Source: Flammula alnicola
Taxonomy: Eukaryota > Basidiomycota > Agaricomycetes > Agaricales > Strophariaceae
Assembly (NCBI GenBank): GCA_015499995.1
Contig: JADNRV010000269.1
Coordinates: 1-64,000, forward strand
Direction of reading: 5' to 3'
DNA: 64,000 nt
In this document: piece after piece, positions 21,478 to 31,404 of the stretch
How the letters are laid out: each line of letters begins with the position of its first letter
Numbering within the stretch: position 1 is the first letter of the stretch
Translations under genes and position numbers: made by a program
The notes under the pieces: model-generated
What the model was told of the DNA's origin: nothing
Seen by the model: only the letters and a program-made list of their open reading frames with translations
The model's database searches: none

Positions 21478-24400
21478 ACAATTTATATTCCGAAGCACGA
21501 TCACAGCTCGGACTCTAACTAATACAGATGAGTACGCTACAATACCCAATGCAAAAGAAAGAAGTTGGTTGCTCACAGGGGAGCATGCGGTGCGCGCGGG
21601 CGAGACTGCGCAGCAGCCTGAAACCCAAATAACGGACCTCGCAGCCCAGGAAATGCAAACGTGCGGTGTTGTTAACGCTACCGAGCGTAAGGTAGATATG
21701 GATTAAAAGGGTGGACAGGGGGGTCACCTAGATGCAAGAAGAGCCTGCCAGGCCCTCCCCGATTAAATGGTAAAATTGACGTGGTCATAGCTAAATGAGG
21801 ACCTAAGTCCAAGCCGCCGTCCACCAAGCCGGGTCCTGAACGATGTCTCGGACGAGCCGCCCACGAGGGCCGACAAGCCAGATCTGGGACGACCAGACCC
21901 CGAGTCCCTTGCGGAACCCGCCGCTCCACCGAACAAACACTCACGGACAGTGAGTCGCTTTGACCGCAGCGCCGCCCGCAAATGAGATTGCCCTCCATCC
22001 AGAGTCCCTCATCCGACTCCGGCTTGGGGCCAGTTGAATGCAAACGCACTAGGGTTGTCGCTCAAACATTTCTCAAGACCCCACACTAGGTGCGGGGCCC
22101 TGTGAGGTAGCATGTGCAACTTCTCGCACTTGAATAAATGAGCACGCGTCTGAGGATAAACCCCACACGTGCACCCAAGAGCCAATGGGTCGTCGATTTT
22201 GAACCGCTTGTAATACGAGCCGATCGGAGCATGCTTTGTGATGACACAGCACATGTGGGCGAACAACTGAGAGTTGCGGCCGCCCACTTCAAGCCATGGC
22301 CCGCCGCGAACAGAGGTCGGACGGAGAGGATTACCCTTTAGATCCTCTAACTCCAAGAAATTGGAGCCAAGCAAATTAGGACCCTCGTCGACTTCTGCCG
22401 ACCAGGCGTCCTGCGCTACAGTGTCAGCTCTATTTTTGAGCCAAGCTACAGATAGAGGAGTATTCAACGTAACAGGTACACCCGGAAACCCCAGGACGAG
22501 GTCATGAGCCTCTTGATGAATGTCCCACTCCATATCAGAAGGAGACTCTGCAAAAACGACTTTACGGTTGCCACCACCCTGGAACCATCGTTCGAGTGTC
22601 CAACACACTATCAGAGATGACCCCTGATGAGAGTGCAGGGAAGGATCAATGGCCATCTGAGCAGCATGCATCGAATCCGTGAAAATAACTATCCTGGTGA
22701 CGTCTCCGAATGCTACCATTGCAGAGATAGCCACCGAGATGGCATCGAGCTCAGCATCAGTGCTAATAGCTTGCCCAGAAGAGTGGCATCTGGCCAAGAC
22801 CAGAGCACCCTGCCGTTTGATAACAATGCCGTTGGCGGCCTGCCAGGGCCCCGGGGGGACCGAGCCATCGACACCAGCATATGCGGTTCCTGGATCATTG
22901 TCACACTTTTTGATGAGTTTATCCAGTACGATTTTCCATGCAGCATCAGGGTCTTCAGCCCTGCTGACACGGGGTTTAGCCATCCATGTAAACTGGCTCG
23001 CATGCCGATCCATGAGACGATATCCAGGTCTGGCGTCTGGAGCGAAAGGCTCCAGTTCCTCCAGACCAGCGGGGTGGAACAATGCATTGCCCACAAGTCC
23101 GCCGCGCACCTTGTCTTGGTGGTGCTCAGTCATATTCTCCATAGCCATCTTGTGAGGAATGGCTTTTTTAAGTAGAGGCCCAGCCATGAACGACCAGACC
23201 GGATGGGTGTCAGACAAGAGAGAAATTCGAGCGATTGCCCGAGAGTTCAACCTGTCCAAAAGTAGATGCATGGGTAGTAGACCTGCCAGGGCCTCAACTC
23301 CATGTGAGGGAGAGGTGCAGAAGCACCCAGTAATCCAAAGTCCAGCTTTACGCTGGACATTGGTAAGTTGCGCAATAAGGCCCTTGACGCGGCCCTTGCA
23401 GAAATACCACATGCGGTAACCATAAGTAATTATGGGGATAACGCACGTGCGGTAGAGGAGGCGCTTAAGATGTGGCGGCAGCCCTCTGGTAGAAGACCCA
23501 AGCATTTTCATCGATACAACCGATGTAAATCCTTTGGTGGAGTAATATCTCACATGCTCCTTGAAAGTGAGCTTGCGATCAAAATAAAACCCAAGATATC
23601 ACCAGACCGGCTTTGGCTTGAGCCACTTGCCTGCAGTGTAGGGTTCTTCACCCAGATCTATGGCAGGATTATAAACTGAAGCCGTGTTATCGAAGTGAAA
23701 GATCTCCGACTTCGCGTGCTCCAGAGCGAGAGCGAACTTGGTAAAAAGCTCAAATATAATCTTGCAAGCCTTGCGAAGGTTTACAACATTGGGATCGAGT
23801 CCGGTCTCCTGGGAAATTAGAGTACCGTCATCCACGTATGACAGAAGGTCGACCGCAAGATGAATCTCATGGCACCTCTTGTAGAATAGACACATGATGG
23901 GCGCCAAGTAGATAGCCGACAGGACAGGGGACAGGGCAGAGCCCTGTCCCACACCCACATCCGCTTGCAAGGGATCTGACAGAAAGGAGTTCCACACATA
24001 CTGCGTCTTCCTTTCTACCAGATAAGAGCTGAAAAACCTGACCACCAAAGGCGGAAAGCCAAGCTTCCGGAGAATAATCACAAGAACCTCGTGATTAAGA
24101 GAAGGGAAGAACTGAGCAAGGTCAAAGGCAAGGACGCTAGTCCTCAACCCCTTCGCCCACCCAGCCCTCACCATATGTGTCAAAAACAGACCCGCATCCT
24201 CGGTTGAGCGCCCCCTGACGCCCCCAACCTGATTTGGGTGAAATAGATCCTGTCCGACAGCGTCGAACTGAATGCGGTTCGAGATCATTTTCTCGATGAG
24301 TTTCCCCACAGTGTTCAGAAGCACAATAGGCCTGAACGCCTTAGGGGTAGAGTACGAGGGCTTGCCGGGTTGGGGATAATAACCGACATAGACTCCTTGA

Positions 24401-24716
24401 AAGGGGACAGCCAATAACCCACATGCATGCAGGCATTTGCAATCGAGATGAGGACCTCCACCGAGTGGGGGTCCCGACGTACAATCTTCTTCAAGTGGGA
24501 CCAATTGACATGATCTGGACCTGGAGAAGAGAGACCGGAACATGCAGAAAGCGCTTCTGTGAGTTCCAGCAAGGAGAAAGGGGCCCATTCCCGAACAGGA
24601 AGTTGCGGGATGGACTCCAAAACAGCAGCATCATATGTTCTATCTGACGCTGAGTTGTACGTGCCATGCAGGGCATCCCACAAGGCAGGCAGATCATTGC
24701 AAGGCTCTCCACGATA

Positions 24717-24782
24717 TTGGATAGCCTCACTGGGAGGGAGCTTCCATTGTTGGATAGCCTCACTGGGAGGGAGCTTCCATTG
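24717..24782 (-). repeat. 33-bp tandem duplication in LINE C ORF2
   Basis: The unit at 24717-24749 is repeated exactly at 24750-24782, duplicating 11 residues (QWKLPPSEAIQ) that are single in LINE D. Confidence 0.9.
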
Positions 24783-25281
24783 TTGGACCCAATTCATTAG
24801 GTCCCACGGTCGCTTGTTAGTACCAGCAATCTCCCCGATGCGATCATTGAAGAAAACATGTTTCGTCTCTCGGACTATTCTCTGAAAAAATTCCAATTCT
24901 CGGGGGAGCGATCCCCTCGAAACTTGAGCAAAGCATCAGAGCACTCCTGGGACCACCAGGGCTTCGAACATTTGGTAATAGAGGTCTCTTTAGCATGGGC
25001 AGACCACACCTCTGAGAAAATCCGCGCCACTTCTTGGGCCGCAGTCTCAATCTGATCCTTGGTAGTCACCGGGATTTTTGGGTCTATAGCTGCAAGCCCC
25101 GAGGTGATAGATTTAACGAAGCCCTCAACAGACTCCATAGGAAGAGACATCCGAACCACCCCATCAGGGGCAGGAAGGATGTCCAGTGTAGTATAAATCA
25201 GAATGTGGTCCGACTTAAGCTGGATGTCTGGGCATCGAACAGTAGATTCGTTCACCACCTGATCAGGGGGAACAAAGGCCA

Positions 25282-25295
25282 GATTGATCACCGTG
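25282..25295 (+). repeat. Target-site duplication of nested element, left copy
   Basis: GATTGATCACCGTG here against GATCGATCACCGTG at 26819-26832. The single difference is C to T in a CG. Confidence 0.9.
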
Positions 25296-25386
25296 AGGGG
25301 CGTGGTGGCTTAGCGGTTACTGCGTTGCCCTTAAGGGTGGCTGTGTACCATCCGAGACGTTGGGGGTTCGATTCCCCCAGATTCAC
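25296..25386 (+). promoter_or_regulatory. tRNA-like head with Pol III A and B boxes
   Basis: The A-box-like TGGCTTAGCGG is at 25306-25316 and a consensus B box GGTTCGATTCC at 25365-25375, inside a perfect T-arm (five G, seven-base loop, five C). The long region between anticodon arm and T-arm suggests a type II tRNA such as Leu; the presumed anticodon loop CTTAAGG would read UAA. I cannot fold a proper acceptor or anticodon stem, so this is not a working tRNA gene. Confidence 0.65.
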
Positions 25387-26818
25387 ATATGATAATTGTG
25401 GTCCGTGGGACTGTTCTGCGGGTTGCTGATGTAAGTCGCGCTCCATGTTGGGTTCGCTGTTGGCTGCTCGTTTGGCGGGACCCTCGGCAATCCACTGTAG
25501 TCCTGTTTAGGGCTTGTGGCGCCGCCTTGTAGGACCCTTTGTGTAAATCGTCTGCTATGTTGTGGGCGTGTCAGGGGCTGCAGGCCGTTCCGTGCCTTAG
25601 GGCGCAAGGGCGCAATGCCGCTACAGGGGACAGGCACAATGACCACCTTGCAGGCCTATGTCGGGGGCTGGGAGTGTCCGGGGTCCAACCAATTCTGCGG
25701 AATGTTGACGTAAGTCGACCGATGCAAAGCTGTATGACCAATGTAAGCCGACCCTGGCCCTCGGGCAAAGCCGCTACGGTTCTGTAAATCGACCCTGGCT
25801 GAGGCTCGCTGTCGGCCTGTGGGAACCCCACAAGGGGCTGAAAGGATAGGACATGATAAGATTGGGGGAATCGGGCGAAAACCATCCGACCATGGGGAGT
25901 TCCGGGGTGATTCCCAGATCACCAGATGGGCCGTGGCATGGTCGGGGCAGTCCCCTTACCTTGGCCCGAGAGATCAAATCTACTGTCGGTTCACACGGGC
26001 ATAATAGACTCCTGTGGGCTTAAGTTGTAGCCGAGGTGTTGGTGGGCTTACGTCGGCATGCCGACTGATGGATTGGGGACGGAATATATCGAACTCGAAA
26101 ATGAACAGACCTAATAGGAAGGCGGGAAGAATGGCCGGTGCAGCCGACCTCCCCTGCCGTGTAAGCCAGAGGTGACTAGTATCCGCAGCACCTACTAGGC
26201 AGGTCCCCAAAGTGGGGCCGTTGATGGACCCCGAGTTCCGATTCGTCCGATGGTTGAGTAGGTGGGTAATAACTCCCTACCGAAATCCCGAAGTAGCCCG
26301 CCAATAGGCCTCTCCGCAAGGAGGGGCCTAAACTTCGGCAGGTGTTTCCATGTTGGACTGTTCCGGACCTGTAAGGGCGAGGGGCCTGTTCGTCACAGGC
26401 TTCGATTGTTGGCCTTAGTGGGCGGCTTTTGGCACGATATCCCGTGGAGGACCCGCATTGGTGTAACGAGGACGTCGAGTTTGCTGAATAAGTGGGGAGA
26501 ACCGGGCAAGCTCTGACTTCATCTGGGTGACCCCCCTGTCCACCCTTTTAATCCATATCTACCTTACGCTCGGTAGCGTTAACAACGCCACGCGTTTGCA
26601 TTTCCTGGGCTGCGAGGTCCGCCATTTGGGTTTCAGGCTGCTGCGCAGTCTCGCCCACGTCGCGCTCGCGCACGCCGCATGCTCCCCTGCGAGCAACCAA
26701 CTCCTCTCTTTTGCTTTGGGTATTGTAGCATACTCGGTTGTATTAGTTAGGGACCGAACTGCGATCATGCATCGGAATAAAAATTGTTGATTTAAAAAAA
26801 AAAAACAAAAAAAAAAAA
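25296..26818 (+). mobile_element. 1.5 kb SINE-like element: tRNA-like head, unique body, LINE tail
   Basis: The insertion into LINE C has a 14-bp target duplication. It starts with a tRNA-like module (25296-25386), followed by ~950 bp without a long open frame and without similarity elsewhere in the window. It then has ~450 bp (26339-26791) nearly identical to the LINE D 3' UTR, and an A-rich tail (26793-26818). Head and tail fit a tRNA-derived SINE that borrows a LINE's 3' end for mobilisation, but 1.5 kb is very long for a SINE. A chimeric cDNA made by template switching is the alternative. Confidence 0.75.
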
Positions 26819-26832
26819 GATCGATCACCGTG
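26819..26832 (+). repeat. Target-site duplication of nested element, right copy
   Basis: GATCGATCACCGTG directly follows the A-rich tail. See the left copy at 25282-25295. Confidence 0.9.
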
Positions 26833-27446
26833 CTGCGTTTGGTGCAATCTCTCGGAATGTGTGTGGGCCCAGGATTGCCGAAGGTGGCAAGCTCGAGTCC
26901 AAGGATAGCCGCAGATTGCTGCAGCAATAAAGCACATCCCTGGCGAGTGGAACCGGGGTCCCAATCAGGAGAGTGCGCATTAAAGTCTCCCATCATCAAA
27001 TGACAACGGGGGAGATCTCGATCATGATCATGAAGCCATTAACTGGCTTCATGATCGGAATCTGAATACACGTTCAGAAGGTAAAAGGAACTCTCACCCG
27101 ATGAGAGTGATAGAACCATGATGTCAGGATGATCAATAATATCTCTTCGTTGAGCCGGGCGATATCGGGCCAACCTAGTCGAAACATAGGTCATGACCCA
27201 AGGTCGCTCATCAGGGGCGGTGGGGCGCACCATGGCCAGCCAATCTGGGTGGTTGGGAGCACCGACTACATCTTCACCCTTCCTGCTCTTAGCAGATGGG
27301 GCGGTTCTTATGTGCCTCCAGGGAGGCTCTTGGATGAATAACACATCATATATATTTGTACATGTGCTAAGTATTACATCGAGGGACACCCCGTCCCTCG
27401 CCACATTCCAACTCAACACCCGTATCTTGTCAAGCATTTGTGCCTG

Positions 27447-27451
27447 CATTA
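27447..27451 (-). promoter_or_regulatory. TAATG stop-start overlap in LINE C
   Basis: The ORF1 stop and ORF2 start overlap in GTAGCTTAATG, identical to LINE B although the surrounding sequences differ. Confidence 0.75.
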
Positions 27452-29416
27452 AGCTACGTTCTGTGAGTGGAGTGCACGATGTTGAATCCAATATTCACGT
27501 ACCTGGGCATATTTGGCATCGATCCAATTGCGATCGTACCGGTTGTTCCAGAAATGACATTTCCTGTCATAAGGTTTATGCGCGCCCTTACAATTAGGGC
27601 AGCGCGGGGCATGGGGGCATGCCACCCCACCAGGAGTAGGTGGGATTGGTGGAGTTGCCTTGGGATTACCCTTGCAGCATGAGGCGGCGATACGATGTAC
27701 CTCCTCCTCGTGCGGCCCGGCGCAATGAGCGCAGCGAGGCTGAGGAGCCCTGCATATGTTAGATGGATGGCCCCACCTCCAGCAACGAGTGCAGAGGGGG
27801 ACACCGGGGTTGGCGCATGCCGCAAGAATACGGTACGCCTTGCCTCGGAACATGAAGGTCTTGTTGATAAGAGCCTTCGCTCGGGATCCAGACTGAGAAT
27901 CCCAAATATTGATGAAAGCCATGCAAGTGGTGCTCTTCGGAGAGTTACACTTAATCTGAGGCTCGGATTTGAAAGGTGCAAAGATAGAGAGTGGAGAGGC
28001 AAGAATTGCCATCTTCACCTCGGCCCCTGTGGTAAGGGTCTTACTGGCGAAATCGCCGTAAGCAGGTAGGTCGAGCACCCGAAGGTACGACGTGGAAGCT
28101 GGGAGGCTGACCGACACCTTGACGGTATCGGACTCCAGGAGGATTCTATGCACCCACCCTCGAGCGATCTCAAGATCACCTTGGGTGGACACAAGGGCTG
28201 TGGCAAGAGAAATGCCATCATAAGCATGTGAGGCGGACAGCACCTGATTGGCACTGCCTGCATCGCGGAATGCTTTGTTGATCTTGTGGACCAGGTTGAT
28301 GAGTTTCGTGTCATGTGGCTTCGTGTAGGGGCTGCTAAACGCGAGGAGGATCTGCTTGCGAGAGGGGCCAGCAGTGGTAAAAGAGGGGTGCCTCTTCTGC
28401 CTCTTGGCAGCGGAAGCCCGCTCATCGATGGCCACCTGCATCGCAGGGACGCAGGGCGGAGGTGGATACCTACCAAGGGCACTAGGGCCCGAGGCAGGAT
28501 CTCGTTGCGACAAAGGGTTGGCCGCCGCAAGCTCAGCAAATGTGTGCTTATGGGGGCTGGTGCTCCAGGGAACACCGGACTTCCAACCCTGAGGACGAGG
28601 GGGAACAGGAGGCGGAGGCCTCAAGTAAGAGTCCGCCGGCCTCTTGCGAGACTGGCGGGGGGCAGGAGGGGCTCTACCCTTCCCTTTATCCTGACGAGGT
28701 CGAGGAGGTGGAGGGCGTGAGGTGGTGTCGGTCTCCATGGCAGACGACTCTGCATCACTAGAATGAGGGTCGATCCACGCAAAGGGGACGGTGTTGGGCT
28801 GCATGACAGTGTCATCCGGCGGTGAGATAGTTTCCTTGATGAGATACCCCAAGGAAAGGTCGTCGTCTCTGACGGTGGATGCGATGACTTCAGTCCACCC
28901 GGTAGATTCTGCTGCAGATACCAGAGAGGCAAGTGCAGTGGCGAGGTCGGTAGCAGGGCGATGAGGAGCCTTGTCAGATGAATCAGGGTTGCCCCTCATC
29001 CATGCTGCAATGGCCCTCGTGCTCTGGGCGAGGTTGTCGACATCAAGAGAGAGATCCCCTTCCAGGGCAAGCTCTGTCGTCGATTGAGATGAAGGGGGAG
29101 GAGTCTCCTCATAATCGAGAACGACATCCTCATCCCTGAGGTAGTGAGATGGATCCTGCTGAGGCAGGCCTGCCGTGGTAAAGACAGGAGTGTGTTCGCG
29201 CTCACTGACTGGGGTTCTCTCCCTCTGTTGCTGAGGGACAGTGGATGAGTACATCTGCCTCTGGGGAGAGGGAGATGCAGGGGTAGAGGCCTCTGCCGCC
29301 ACCAAAGCAGACGACGAGCCAACTGTAGGGGTGCGCCTAGGCGCAAAACCAGGCAATCTCTCCGATGCGCGAGATCCGCTGGGCGGATTGCCACCAGAGC
29401 CAGACTTGGGGGGCAT
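27449..29416 (-). CDS. LINE C ORF1, gag-like RNA-binding protein (655 aa)
   Basis: The frame is complete and uninterrupted from the ATG at 29416, just inside the 5' UTR, to the TAA that overlaps the ORF2 start. The first ~300 residues are rich in Pro, Ser and acidic residues. A compact central domain (~360-500) precedes three knuckles near 560-640: CTRCWRWGHPSNIC (C-X2-C-X4-H-X4-C), CAHCAGPHEEEVH and CPNCKGAHKPYDRKC. This series is typical of ORF1 in I/Jockey/Tad-like LINEs, where it binds element RNA. This is the only intact LINE ORF1 here and could act in trans for broken copies. Confidence 0.85.
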   Translation of the reverse strand: MPPKSGSGGNPPSGSRASERLPGFAPRRTPTVGSSSALVAAEASTPASPSPQRQMYSSTVPQQQRERTPVSEREHTPVFTTAGLPQQDPSHYLRDEDVVLDYEETPPPSSQSTTELALEGDLSLDVDNLAQSTRAIAAWMRGNPDSSDKAPHRPATDLATALASLVSAAESTGWTEVIASTVRDDDLSLGYLIKETISPPDDTVMQPNTVPFAWIDPHSSDAESSAMETDTTSRPPPPRPRQDKGKGRAPPAPRQSRKRPADSYLRPPPPVPPRPQGWKSGVPWSTSPHKHTFAELAAANPLSQRDPASGPSALGRYPPPPCVPAMQVAIDERASAAKRQKRHPSFTTAGPSRKQILLAFSSPYTKPHDTKLINLVHKINKAFRDAGSANQVLSASHAYDGISLATALVSTQGDLEIARGWVHRILLESDTVKVSVSLPASTSYLRVLDLPAYGDFASKTLTTGAEVKMAILASPLSIFAPFKSEPQIKCNSPKSTTCMAFINIWDSQSGSRAKALINKTFMFRGKAYRILAACANPGVPLCTRCWRWGHPSNICRAPQPRCAHCAGPHEEEVHRIAASCCKGNPKATPPIPPTPGGVACPHAPRCPNCKGAHKPYDRKCHFWNNRYDRNWIDAKYAQVREYWIQHRALHSQNVA

Positions 29417-29550
29417 TGATATGTTATCTGTCGATTGGTAAAGTAGCGCTCAGGAGCGCTCAATGAGGAGGAGCTGTGGGGGATGATGAAGGTGTTGCTA
29501 AAGTTGTTTCCCATGGTCGCATGAAGTGGTTACCAAATAAGGAGGAGATG

Positions 29551-29568
29551 AAGACTCTTGTTAACTCT
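29551..29568 (+). repeat. LINE C target-site duplication, right copy
   Basis: AAGACTCTTGTTAACTCT; see 21430-21447. Confidence 0.9.
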
Positions 29569-30647
29569 ACAGAGCGAGATTCCTTTCCATTGATAATGAG
29601 ACTGAACAACACAGTACCAATACCTGCAGAGTAGATGATAGTGTGATCTGCTAGCTTGACTGGGACGCGATATGGTGTGTAATTGCGCACCCAGTGACGA
29701 TGAGGGGTCATATGAGAAGTGGCCCCTGTATCTGCAAGCCAATGGAAGTCAGCATCACTCTGCAATGTGGATGGATCATAGGTAGAGAGAGCACTCGCAT
29801 TTCCAGCATACTCTGCAACATTCTCCTCGGACTTTGGAGTGGTCTCCTGCGCTTTGTTCGCTTTCCTGCCCTTCTTGCGATATTCTCGCATGCTCTCCTG
29901 CGCGTTCTGCTGCGCTTTGATAAAGCGGTTGCACTTGTCCTGTGTGTGATTGGACATACCGCAAAACGTGCATTTGAGCGCAGGAGGTGCAGATGAAGTA
30001 TTAAGCGCAGACCCAATGGTGGGAGCGTCTGAGGCGCGATGGCGACGCTGCGCTTCCTCTGTGACAAATGCCTGCTGAATTGTGGACTTGTCAAGCTTGT
30101 CCATAAGCAACAGAGATGAAGCGAAGGTGCTGTACTCGTCCGGAAGCGCGCGGATCATTGCCATGGATGCGAGCTCATCATCGAGCTTGGCAAGGTCGAA
30201 TCTGGTAGGGCGAAGGTCCTGGATGCGGCGAATGGAGGTATCAACTCTATTCATCAAAGTCTGAAGAGTTTCATCCTCTTGCTTCCGGATGGAGAATAAG
30301 TCGTCATAGGCATTAAAGCGAGCGCCAGGACGCTTCTGCTGATGGATATCGTGCAGAGCGGTCCAGATCTTGACCGGATCATCCTCAATTCCATTGAAGT
30401 GGATCTTCTGATCATCCTCTACAAGCATATACATCATTCCGGACGCTTTGTCTGATTTAAGCGTCCAGTCATCAAATGCTTTGGTCTCCTCTGCTGTAGG
30501 GGTTGCAGGGAGTGTAGGCTTGGTCGATGTGCCATTTACAATGCGCCAGACGCCGTTTGCACGAAGCCAGGCCTGCATATCACCGGACCAAGTGTTATAA
30601 TTGAAAGCATTCAACTTGGTGATTTGGGGCATGTGTAAAGAAGACAT
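29551..30647 (-). pseudogene. Copia copy 2 gag and protease
   Basis: The ATG at 30647 opens a frame that runs without a stop to the LINE C junction. It has the same gag as copy 1, the knuckle CTFCGMSNHTQDKC and the protease motif ADTGATSHMT. It extends ~30 codons further into protease than copy 1 (INGKESRSVELTRV). The open part is intact but severed from integrase by the 8.1 kb LINE. Confidence 0.85.
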
Positions 30648-31018
30648 GATTGCGAGGGATCCGTGGAGAGTGGAGGAGCGCGAGTCGGCTGGGATATGCG
30701 GAATAGTGTCCGGATATGTGTAAATGAGTTGTATGGCGGTCCGTGCGCAGTAGGTGCGGCGAACTCGGAAATGAAATGAAAGTGTAAACTAGAGTATTCT
30801 AGACAACACTATATAAAAGTGTATGTAACTCGGAGTCCAGGCGGTTGTTCCGAGTGTAACTCAGCCCTAATGGCGTGCAAGCTTGTCCTTACTAGCAGCG
30901 GCAATATAAGGCCGGGCCTGGCAAGAGTTTACAAGTAATGAGAGGTAATATGCCTGATGAAAGCTAACTACTAATAGATTTCGTTCGCAAAACACCTGTT
31001 TGAAGCGCTTAGAGCGCG

Positions 31019-31030
31019 GGGCCCATAACC
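31019..31030 (-). promoter_or_regulatory. Copia copy 2 primer-binding site
   Basis: GGTTATGGGCCC on the minus strand abuts the LTR end, as in copy 1, and matches the anticodon arm of initiator tRNA. Confidence 0.7.
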
Positions 31031-31404
31031 TGTTAAAGGTGGCAAGCGCGGGAACGTGTGACACAGCTGTGCGCCTAATATGAGCAACTCGGAGCGAGGG
31101 ACACAGGAGCTATAGTAAGCTGAAGTCCAGAGTGAGTAACTAGTTGTATTGGGCAAAATACTAACTACTTGCCTGAAGTCCAGAGTGAGTAACTAAGGAC
31201 TTCTGGCAAATGTCAAAAGACTTTATATACTAAATAGAAAGGATCCAGAAAGCATCTGGAGATGATCTGGAGATGATCTAGAACTTGATAAGAATCTAAT
31301 CTACAAATGCACAACAAGTGAAAAGGAGGAAGTGCAGATAAGAGATAAGATAAGAGATAAGATAAGATAAGATAACTTGGAGACATGTGCAGGCAGTTTT
31401 AACA
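31031..31404 (-). repeat. Copia copy 2 5' LTR
   Basis: 374 bp with TG...CA ends, aligned over its whole length with the 3' LTR. On the minus strand it carries repeated TTATCTTATC blocks and a TATATAAAG promoter-like motif near 31226. Confidence 0.9.

Larger units (their letters stand above)
22009..27449 (-). pseudogene. LINE C ORF2, multiply broken and split
   Basis: The ATG at 27449 overlaps the ORF1 stop. The endonuclease starts MQAQMLDKIRVLSWNVARDG and meets a stop near 27037 where GAINW is expected. It resumes with MGDFNAHSPDWD and is then split at 26819/25295 by the tRNA-headed element. The RT follows (AFDLAQFFPSLNH, SYVDDGTLIS) with frame changes near 24890 and 24370 and a TGA at 23599 (CGA in relatives). 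RNase H and the terminal knuckle CTCGVYPQTRAHLFKC are open to 22009. Confidence 0.85.
21448..29550 (-). mobile_element. LINE C, full-length LINE carrying a nested insertion
   Basis: On the minus strand: 5' UTR (29550-29417), ORF1 (29416-27449), broken ORF2 (27449-22009), 3' UTR and poly(A) (T-run ending 21471). Removing the insertion at 25296-26818 leaves about 6.6 kb, like LINE B. An 18-bp target duplication bounds it. ORF2 has a TAA near 27037, frame changes near 24890 and 24370, a TGA at 23599 and a 33-bp tandem duplication. Confidence 0.9.
13633..31404 (-). mobile_element. Ty1/copia copy 2 with both LTRs, carrying LINEs C and D
   Basis: Read on the minus strand: 5' LTR (31404-31031), primer site, leader, gag-protease (30647-29551), LINE C, integrase and RT (21447-19139), LINE D, the end of RT and RNase H (14855-14082), a purine tract and the 3' LTR (14011-13633). 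Without insertions it would be about 5 kb, a normal copia length. The LTRs differ at roughly a dozen positions by eye. The 5-bp flanks (GGGTC left, ACTCC right) do not match, so the ends may have been moved by recombination. Confidence 0.9.

Noticed and set aside
25296..25386. Functional tRNA-Leu gene
   Set aside because: Acceptor and anticodon stems do not pair, and the sequence continues into an element body bounded by a target duplication.
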